Positions 31,015 through 36,255 of a DNA stretch of 36,255 nucleotides are shown piece by piece. Below the pieces are notes generated by a model. The model saw nothing but the letters and a program-made list of their open reading frames with translations. It ran no database searches and was not told the origin of the DNA. The translations under genes were made by a program, and so were the position numbers. This stretch comes from Chloroflexota bacterium (GTDB taxonomy: Bacteria > Chloroflexota > UBA6077 > SHYK01), in assembly GCA_035652535.1 (NCBI GenBank), contig DASRDP010000163.1, forward strand, positions 1 through 36,255, written 5' to 3'. How positions within the stretch are numbered: the first letter of the stretch is position 1; each line of letters begins with the position of its first letter.

Positions 31015-32109
31015 GTGTCCTATCGCGCAGGCATACCTATCACGCGAGCGGTGCGAATCGCCCTTGGGCTGGCCGCCATGATGGCGTTCGCACTCATCGG
31101 CGTGGCAAAGGCGGAGAGCACCGAGGTCGACGTCCCCACCAGCCCAGATGCACGAATCACGGTGAATGATTCCACCGCAACGCAGTCCGAGCCAGCCGTC
31201 GTCGCGGTGGTGCAGCCACAGGTCCAACCCGCAATCCAGGCGACGCCTACGCCGGCGACGAGCTCTAGCCTCGCGGCGACACCGGGACCCAGTAGCGCCG
31301 CGGCGGCCGCGCCCGCCGCAACCCCCACCGCCACCGCGACCGTCACGATCGCCGACTTCTCATTCACACCCTCCAACCTGAACATCACCGTGGGCGACAC
31401 GGTCGTGTGGACAAACAACGGGCCCTCGACCCACTCGGCAACGAGCGTCATGGGCCTCTGGGACACCGGTGGGCTGGATAAGGGCCAGTCGTCCTACTAC
31501 ACCTTCAACCAGCCCGGCCGCTACGCCTACTACTGCACGTTCCACCCGCGAATGCGGGGCACCATCACCGTCTCGCCACCGGGCGCGCAGGGGATGGGCA
31601 CCTATGGTCAAGCCTTTGATTACGGCTACAGCATGGGCTACGGTCCGGCCTACGGCTACGGCGGCTACGGCATGGGCTACGGCGGCTACGGCGGCTACGG
31701 CGGCTACGGCATGTCGTACTACTACAGCCCGCTGAACGGCTACTACTACGCGGCCCCGTACGCCGGCTACCCGTACAACTACGGCTATGGGCTCTACAAC
31801 TCGTACTACCCGTATTCGTACTACCCGTATTCGTACTACTCATACTCCTACTACCCGTACTCCCTCTACGGCTACGGCTATAGCAGCTATCCCGGCTACT
31901 ACGGCTACGGCGTCTTTCCGTACTCGTACTACGGATACGCTCTCTCTGGCTACGGCGCCTATCTGTATCCGTACTCCGGATACGGCTACTACGTGTACCC
32001 GTACCAGTCGTATGCCGCGTACCTCAACCCCTACTCCTACGGTGGCTACTACGGCGGGTACTACGGCTACCCCTACTACTTCGGCTACGGGTACCCGTTC
32101 GTCTACTAG
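31015..32109 (+). CDS. Exported cupredoxin with a long tyrosine/glycine-rich C-terminal tail
   Basis: 364 residues from GTG. GAGGAGGT ends one base before an ATG at 31009, too close for use, but is well placed for the GTG two codons on. A signal peptide ends near AKA|E (33). An Ala/Thr/Pro linker (about 40-105) leads to a plastocyanin-like domain (about 108-187) with the full type 1 copper set: His140 (STHSATS), Cys174, His177 and Met180 (CTFHPRM). The rest (about 195-364) is nearly all Tyr, Gly, Pro and Ser (YYPYSYYPYSYY, GYGGYGMGYGGY). A copper centre tied to a tyrosine polymer suggests an envelope electron-transfer or cross-linking role; this is inference. A promoter with operator precedes it and a hairpin follows. 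Confidence 0.88.
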   Translation: MSYRAGIPITRAVRIALGLAAMMAFALIGVAKAESTEVDVPTSPDARITVNDSTATQSEPAVVAVVQPQVQPAIQATPTPATSSSLAATPGPSSAAAAAPAATPTATATVTIADFSFTPSNLNITVGDTVVWTNNGPSTHSATSVMGLWDTGGLDKGQSSYYTFNQPGRYAYYCTFHPRMRGTITVSPPGAQGMGTYGQAFDYGYSMGYGPAYGYGGYGMGYGGYGGYGGYGMSYYYSPLNGYYYAAPYAGYPYNYGYGLYNSYYPYSYYPYSYYSYSYYPYSLYGYGYSSYPGYYGYGVFPYSYYGYALSGYGAYLYPYSGYGYYVYPYQSYAAYLNPYSYGGYYGGYYGYPYYFGYGYPFVY

Positions 32110-32146
32110 AAGATCCTAGCGGGCCGCGAGCCCGCATCCACGCACC

Positions 32147-32179
32147 GAGGGGCGCTCCGGACCATGCGGAGCGCCCCTC
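32147..32179 (+). terminator. Terminator hairpin after the cupredoxin gene
   Basis: A 13-bp perfect stem (GAGGGGCGCTCCG / CGGAGCGCCCCTC) with a 7-base loop, followed by TCTTC. It lies 37 bases after the stop. The T tract is weak but the stem is very stable. Confidence 0.75.
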
Positions 32180-32218
32180 TCTTCACCTGGACTTTGTTAC
32201 ACTATCGCCTTAACTAAG

Positions 32219-32247
32219 TTGCGAACCTTTTACAGACTTGATATACT
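32219..32247 (+). promoter_or_regulatory. Sigma-70-like promoter of the LysM gene
   Basis: TTGCGA (32219-32224) and TATACT (32242-32247) are 17 bases apart. A leader of about 160 bases would follow before the LysM-glucosaminidase start; I see no structure in it that I can name. Confidence 0.55.
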
Positions 32248-32412
32248 CCGCCGTCGATTCGAAAACCTGACTCGCGCGCGCGGACGCGCCGAGCCCGGCC
32301 CACGGGCTCGCGCAACGTCCCTGTCCCGTCCAACCCCTCGCTCCTCGAATCTGGGCTGCCTGTGGGCGCGAGCGGAGCGGGCCATGCGCCAACCATCTCC
32401 CGGAGTATGTCC

Positions 32413-33693
32413 GTGTTGCACCGCGTCCTTCTCTTCGCGCTCGCCTATTTCGGCATCCTCGGCGTTCGGTTGTTCGGGCCGCGTGGCCGACGCCAACCAC
32501 CGCAGCCCCGCCCAACTGCCCCGCACACGCCCGCCACGGCAGAGCCCGCGATCGCGCTCGCGACGTTACGCCCGATCGCGCCGGCGCGGGCCCCGAGGCG
32601 CAGTGGCGCGTGGCAACGCGGCGTGGCCCACGGCGCAGTCCTCCTGGGCGTGCTTGCCGTCTCACCGTCGCTCACCGCCGGAAGGGCCCATCCTCCGGCT
32701 GATCCCGCGCCAACGGAAGTCAGCGCCATCAGGGTCGGCCTTGCCTCCGAGCCCCTCGAGGCTTCGTCCGCCAACGCGCAGTTGCCGGTTCCGGCACGCC
32801 CCACCGACGAGCAGCCCGCCGCCGATGCATCGGGCGATGAAGACCGGCCGGACGCACCAGACACCTCAGACCGCGGCGAACAGCATGCGGAGTCGCGGCC
32901 TCCCAACGACTCGGTGGACGCGACGGCACTCACCTCCGCCGACCTGGACGCGGATGGCCTTGGTCCAGACGGTGCTCCGGACAGCACAGATGACGCACCA
33001 ATTCCGGCCGCCGAAGGCGCCGATGGCGACGCCGCCAGCGTCGATCCGCCCACCTTCTACACCGTTGCGCCGGGCGACACCGTGAATCGAATCGCCGCGG
33101 CCTACGGCGTGAGCGCGGATGTGATCGCCTCCCTGAACGCGTTGGTGCGCCCGGACCACATCGAGATCGGCCAGCGCTTGCTGCTGCGCGAGCCACCGGG
33201 CGTAGACGGCCGGATACCCGCGGATTCGCACGAGGCGTTCATCTTCAGCCTCGTTCGCGGCGCCCGCGAGTCGCAGCGCCTCACGGGCGTGCCGGCCTCC
33301 GTGACCCTCGCCCAGGCCATCCTCGAGACGTACTGGGGCACGAGTTTCCTGGCTCGGGACGCAAATAACTACTTCGGCATCAAGGCCTACGAGAAGCCGG
33401 GAACCGCCGGCGTCGTCTGGATCGACGCCTGGGAGGTCGATGCGAATGGGAGAGACGTGAACTATCCCGCGCCCTTCCGCCGCTATGCCGACCCGGCCGA
33501 CTCTCTCGTGGATCACGGTCGATTCTTCCTCGAGAACTCACGCTACGCGTATGCGCTCCAAGCGACGAGCGATCCGAAAGAGTTCGCCCGTCGCATCAAC
33601 GCCGCCGGATATGCCACGGATCCGAACTACGCCACGAAGCTGATTGCGTACATGGACCGCTACAATCTGTATCAGTGGGACGTGCCCTTCTAG
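32413..33693 (+). CDS. LysM domain plus glucosaminidase-type peptidoglycan hydrolase
   Basis: 426 residues from a GTG that lies 7 bases after GGAG; an ATG two codons earlier (32407) is an alternative but too near the ribosome site. An N-terminal membrane span (VLLFALAYFGILGVRLF) and a second hydrophobic stretch near residue 75 precede a long Pro/Asp-rich, disordered linker. A LysM domain (about 215-262, FYTVAPGDTVNRIAAAYGVS) binds glycan. The C-terminal part (about 272-426) is a FlgJ/GH73-like glucosaminidase with the likely catalytic Glu305 in LAQAILETYWG and the block ANNYFGIKAY. It would cut peptidoglycan outside the membrane, in growth or division. QueF follows 168 bases on. Function call good; linkage specificity not. 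Confidence 0.9.
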   Translation: MLHRVLLFALAYFGILGVRLFGPRGRRQPPQPRPTAPHTPATAEPAIALATLRPIAPARAPRRSGAWQRGVAHGAVLLGVLAVSPSLTAGRAHPPADPAPTEVSAIRVGLASEPLEASSANAQLPVPARPTDEQPAADASGDEDRPDAPDTSDRGEQHAESRPPNDSVDATALTSADLDADGLGPDGAPDSTDDAPIPAAEGADGDAASVDPPTFYTVAPGDTVNRIAAAYGVSADVIASLNALVRPDHIEIGQRLLLREPPGVDGRIPADSHEAFIFSLVRGARESQRLTGVPASVTLAQAILETYWGTSFLARDANNYFGIKAYEKPGTAGVVWIDAWEVDANGRDVNYPAPFRRYADPADSLVDHGRFFLENSRYAYALQATSDPKEFARRINAAGYATDPNYATKLIAYMDRYNLYQWDVPF

Positions 33694-33861
33694 CAGAATG
33701 CTGACAAACCGTTCGCCCCGAGCCCGCCGAAGGGGGTGGCGCGCTTCGACGCTCCTGCCCCGAGCGAAGCCGAACGGCTCGGCACGATCGGTATACATCC
33801 GCTCATCAGCACCCTGCTCGGTCTCGGCCCACGCGCCAGCTCAGCGGTTCGGAGCGCGTGC

Positions 33862-34221
33862 ATGCCGTCGGCGCACCAGGCGACGCTCGAGGTCTTCCCC
33901 AATCCGCATCCCAGTCGCGCGTACGAAATCGAGCACGTATGCCCCGAGTTCACGTCCGTCTGCCCGATCACGGGCCAGCCGGATTTCGCGACCATCCGGA
34001 TCGTTTATGTCCCGGATCGAACGTGCGTCGAGCTGAAATCGCTCAAGCTCTATCTCTGGGCGTTCCGCAACGAGGGGCACTTCTATGAGGATGTGACCAA
34101 TCTGATACTTGACGACTTGGTCGCCGTCCTCGATCCTCTACGCATCGATGTCACCGCCGAGTTCAACGTGCGCGGCGGCATCCATTCCGTCATCCGGGCG
34201 TCGCACCAGAAGCCGATCTAG
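33862..34221 (+). CDS. queF: NADPH-dependent 7-cyano-7-deazaguanine reductase (preQ0 reductase)
   Basis: 119 residues, the short one-domain type. The ATG at 33862 was chosen because GGAG lies 7 bases upstream and alignment with the family begins at once ([22 protein letters not shown]). A GTG at 33736 would add 42 residues that look unlike QueF. The catalytic cysteine and aspartate lie in [14 protein letters not shown]. The substrate and NADPH site is in [21 protein letters not shown]. It reduces the nitrile of preQ0 to preQ1 in queuosine synthesis, in the cytosol as a homo-oligomer. No other queuosine gene is in the window and I see no preQ1 riboswitch upstream. Confidence 0.95.
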   Translation: MPSAHQATLEVFPNPHPSRAYEIEHVCPEFTSVCPITGQPDFATIRIVYVPDRTCVELKSLKLYLWAFRNEGHFYEDVTNLILDDLVAVLDPLRIDVTAEFNVRGGIHSVIRASHQKPI

Positions 34222-34364
34222 AGGACTCGCCCATCGGTCCGCGGTCGTCGCCCGCGCAATGACGCAACGGAGGCTGCGTATAAGCCTACCTCGCGGGATA
34301 TTGACATAATTCGGCGTATAACGTCGGTAAGTGCCGTTGTTTTGTCATCAGCGGGCTATACCTA

Positions 34365-34395
34365 TTGACTTTGCTACGGTCGTAGCGACTATACT
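34365..34395 (+). promoter_or_regulatory. Promoter with an internal palindrome
   Basis: TTGACT (34365-34370) and TATACT (34390-34395) are separated by 19 bases. Inside the spacer is the perfect repeat GCTACG-GT-CGTAGC (34373-34386). A 19-base spacer with a dyad between the boxes is the layout of MerR-type activated promoters, although a simple repressor site is also possible. Start of transcription would lie about 25 bases before the TTG start codon of the next gene. The preceding 34222-34360 stretch holds no gene I can support. Confidence 0.5.
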
Positions 34396-34427
34396 AGACC
34401 GTCCAAAACTACGTGCGGAGGTGCGAG

Positions 34428-34991
34428 TTGGAACGAGTAAGTCGTAGGCGTCTGTTGGCCGCCGGGGGCGGCGCAGTCCTGGCAGGGGCCGTCGTCGGCC
34501 AGACCGTTGCGAACGCCCAGGCAGACAGGCCGGAGCGAAGCCCGTGGGGCCTCACCTTTGATGTCGTATTGGAGGCCGCCCCGGCGGCGGCCGCGCCTGC
34601 GGCCGGTGCCCCCGCCGCCGCCGCGCCAGCGGCTGAGATGGCCATGCAGGCGGGCGCCTTCTACATGAGCGGCGCCGTCTACGAGGCCGGCTCTCTCGGC
34701 GCAGATGGCACGCCTGGGGCCAACTCGAAGCGGGTCGGCACGCTTCGGGTCTGGGGCTGGAACTTCGACCCGTCCCGGCCCGGTGCGACGGGATCCGTTG
34801 CCAACGCGTCCCTCGAGCTGACCCGACGCGGCCAGTTCGTCTTGGGCGGCGGCGTAGTGGCGGACCACGTCGGAATCCTGGCCGGCACCGGCGAGTTCCG
34901 GGGCGCCAATGGCCAGGCCGCGCTGTATATGATCTCGGCGAACGCCGCGCGCGTCGTCCTCGACTACTCATCCCCTTACGCGGGGACCTGA
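34428..34991 (+). CDS. Tat-exported protein with dirigent/allene-oxide-cyclase-like barrel
   Basis: 187 residues from a TTG with GGAGG 7 bases upstream; a GTG at 34413 lies before the ribosome site. The N-terminus is a twin-arginine signal: SRRRLLAAGGGAVLAGAVVG with cleavage near ANA|QAD. An Ala/Pro-rich linker follows. The rest is rich in beta strands (GAFYMSGAVYEAG, GTLRVWGWNF, SLELTRRGQFVLGGGV) and contains GILAGTGEFRGANGQAAL, which looks like the GGTGxFxGAxG motif of dirigent and allene-oxide-cyclase barrels. A folded, possibly cofactor-bearing extracytoplasmic barrel is inferred; no reaction can be assigned. Preceded by a promoter with a palindrome and followed by a terminator. Confidence 0.82.
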   Translation: MERVSRRRLLAAGGGAVLAGAVVGQTVANAQADRPERSPWGLTFDVVLEAAPAAAAPAAGAPAAAAPAAEMAMQAGAFYMSGAVYEAGSLGADGTPGANSKRVGTLRVWGWNFDPSRPGATGSVANASLELTRRGQFVLGGGVVADHVGILAGTGEFRGANGQAALYMISANAARVVLDYSSPYAGT

Positions 34992-35071
34992 GGTTTCCGA
35001 CCGCCGCGCGCCATCGGCACGCTCGGCCGTGAATCGAGAGGGGTTTCTCTCACCCGCGCTCGTAGTGACCG

Positions 35072-35108
35072 CGAGGAGGCCCTCACACCAAGAGTGAGGG
35101 CCTCCTCG
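35072..35108. terminator. Bidirectional terminator hairpin
   Basis: A perfect 15-bp stem (CGAGGAGGCCCTCAC and its complement) around a 7-base loop lies between the convergent barrel-protein gene and the HD-domain gene. TATTTC follows on the + strand. The position fits termination of both transcripts. Confidence 0.85.
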
Positions 35109-35124
35109 TATTTCGTGGACCCCC

Positions 35125-35757
35125 TTACGCTTCGGATTTCCGCGATGGTCGCGATGCGAGGTACCGCTCCAACTCCGCGAGCAGCTCGACCAGAAGCGGA
35201 TGCTGGACCGATTCACGGGCGCTGAGCAAGAAGTTTTCGACGTCGGCTGGATGGCCCGCGTCTCGATACTCGATGGCTTGCAGCAGCGCTTCCAGCTTGT
35301 CGATCTCCGCAGCGAAGCGCGCCTCCGGCGTGCGACGCTCTGAATACTCGGCCCAGAGGTCCAGAAGCTCGTCCCCGAGCGACCCGGGGAGACTGGCGCA
35401 GATCCTGGCAAGCCCATCTGCCTCCAGCGCATGCTTTCGCATTTTCGCTTCGGCTCGCTCCTCCGGCGACAAGAGGTCGCGCCACCGTGCGACGGCGTCC
35501 TCTACCCTGACGCCAGTCTCCACGATCCCCACATAGGGCGTGGCGTCCCCCGCTTCCGCCTCCGGCAGATCGTGGACCAGCACGATCTTGACGAGCCGGG
35601 CCGTATCGAGCCCGGCCGCCTGGCCCAGCGCCCATGCCATCATCGCGCTCCGGTACGTGTGATCGGCGACCGATTCCGGATCGGGAATCCGGCGGTCCAC
35701 CCACCCCTGGCGTGGGATGGTCTTGAGCACGCCGACGGCTCGCAGAAATTCCAGCAT
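35125..35757 (-). CDS. HD-domain 5'-deoxynucleotidase-like protein (YfbR/HDDC2 family)
   Basis: 210 residues. The HD metal site is complete: His33 (ESVADHTYRS), His62-Asp63 (VLVHDLPEAEAGD) and Asp153 (AAEIDKLEALLQ). Glu66 and Asp71 in LPEAEAGD are those of YfbR/HDDC2 enzymes, which remove phosphate from deoxynucleoside monophosphates. It therefore probably acts in nucleotide-pool upkeep in the cytosol. It starts 33 bases after the stop of the carboxyltransferase gene and may share its transcript. Confidence 0.9.
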   Translation of the reverse strand: MLEFLRAVGVLKTIPRQGWVDRRIPDPESVADHTYRSAMMAWALGQAAGLDTARLVKIVLVHDLPEAEAGDATPYVGIVETGVRVEDAVARWRDLLSPEERAEAKMRKHALEADGLARICASLPGSLGDELLDLWAEYSERRTPEARFAAEIDKLEALLQAIEYRDAGHPADVENFLLSARESVQHPLLVELLAELERYLASRPSRKSEA

Positions 35758-35790
35758 ACGGAGATTGTCGACCGAAAATGCGGCCCGGCG

Positions 35791-36255
35791 CTACACGGGC
35801 ATCACGGAGTGCTTCTTCGCCGGCTGCGATTCGGATTTGTCTGCAAAGGCTTCCAGGGCGCGGATGAGTCGTTGGCGGGTCTCGCCGGGGCGAATCACAG
35901 CGTGGGCGAACTGCTTGGCCAGAGCATCGAAGGGCCCGGAGAAGCGCTGGGTGAATTCGGCGATCTTCTCGCGGCGCATGGCGCCGGGGTCCGCGGCAGC
36001 TTCGATCTCCCGTCGATACAGCACGTCCACGGCGCCCTCGGCCCCCATCACCGCGAGCTCCACGCCCGGCCACACAAAGACCTGGTCCGCGCCCATCTCG
36101 CGCGTGCACATCGCCTGCTTCGCGCCCCCGTATCCCTTTCGAAAGTACACCGTGATCTTTGGAACGGTCGCCTCCGAGTAGGCGAAGAGCATCTTCGCGC
36201 CGTGGCGGATGATGCCGTTTCGCTCCTGGGCCACGCCGGGCATGAAGCCGGGCAC
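35791..36255 (-). CDS. Acyl-CoA carboxylase carboxyltransferase (beta) subunit, C-terminal part (5' end outside window)
   Basis: The last 154 codons of a gene that runs out of the window on the right. The block PGFMPGVAQERNGIIRHGAK, the AYSEATVPKITVYFRKGYGGA strand and the WPGVELAVMGAEGAVDVLYR segment are those of propionyl/acetyl/methylcrotonyl-CoA carboxylase beta subunits and of methylmalonyl-CoA decarboxylase alpha subunits. It moves CO2 from carboxybiotin to an acyl-CoA. Which acyl-CoA cannot be told from this part. A biotin carboxylase gene could lie beyond the edge. Confidence 0.93.
   Translation of the reverse strand: MPGFMPGVAQERNGIIRHGAKMLFAYSEATVPKITVYFRKGYGGAKQAMCTREMGADQVFVWPGVELAVMGAEGAVDVLYRREIEAAADPGAMRREKIAEFTQRFSGPFDALAKQFAHAVIRPGETRQRLIRALEAFADKSESQPAKKHSVMPV

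Noticed and set aside
31620-32105. Tandem GGCTAC repeats as a DNA repeat element
   Set aside because: Same reason: codon-level low complexity of the tyrosine tail inside a gene with an intact cupredoxin domain.
33694-33861. preQ1 riboswitch upstream of queF
   Set aside because: No compact hairpin with an A-rich tail overlapping the ribosome site was seen; the GC-rich stretch has no such pseudoknot pattern.
34301-34322. TTGACA with TATAAC as a promoter
   Set aside because: Only 10 bases separate the two boxes, too few for sigma-70 recognition; the TTGACT/TATACT pair downstream is better.

Overview
The window is a GC-rich, densely coded bacterial chromosomal segment of about 36 kb. It carries 30 or so real genes, one tRNA gene, several Shine-Dalgarno-led GTG and TTG starts and one degraded mobile-element patch. 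The mix of genes (paired flavoprotein dehydrogenases, a solo TPP enzyme, CoA ligase plus aldehyde dehydrogenase, many VOC-fold proteins, an orphan family 5 binding protein, YihY/BrkB, GAF proteins, tyrosine-rich exported proteins) fits an uncultured soil or water heterotroph. Chloroflexota is my best guess, but no rRNA or marker gene settles it.

Left part (1-8.4 kb, + strand): the tail of an OmpR-type response regulator, a TIGR01777 epimerase-like protein, a double-GAF protein, an FrdA/NadB-like flavoprotein and a TcuA-like flavoprotein (the last two 2 bp apart), an exported protein that is half tyrosine, and a TPP-dependent enzyme. 8.4-10.6 kb looks like an insertion scar: a decayed copy of the 3' half of tRNA-Ala, a TauE/SafE permease, an IstB-like ATPase without its Walker lysine, a probable toxin stump with its XRE antitoxin, and the intact tRNA-Ala(CGC). 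10.7-17.1 kb holds an SDR, a NifS-like cysteine desulfurase, a small MerR/Xis-type HTH protein, and a + strand set (class II aldolase, benzoate-type CoA ligase, aldehyde dehydrogenase) that reads as carboxylic or aromatic acid catabolism.

The most unusual part is 17.4-25.0 kb, a long minus-strand operon-like run. In transcription order it has a family 5 substrate-binding lipoprotein, a VOC-Rieske fusion, a one-domain VOC protein, a two-domain VOC protein, a second VOC-Rieske fusion, a three-domain VOC protein, and an M24-fold protein that has lost most metal ligands. The [VOC-Rieske + 3 VOC domains] unit is present twice, once with the VOC domains split over two genes and once fused. Both fusions keep a putative His-His-Glu metal triad and a full C-x-H / C-x2-H Rieske cluster motif in one chain. 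I propose this as a candidate undescribed oxygenase-type system.

Right part (25.1-36.3 kb): an MBL-fold hydrolase, a ligase-ACP-acyltransferase fusion, a YihY/BrkB membrane protein, a broken gene, a solo receiver domain, a cupredoxin with a tyrosine-rich tail and a palindromic operator, a LysM-glucosaminidase, QueF, a Tat-exported barrel-like protein with a palindrome inside its promoter, an HD-domain nucleotidase-like protein, and the end of an acyl-CoA carboxylase carboxyltransferase. The two tyrosine-rich exported proteins, 25 kb apart, may serve one envelope function.
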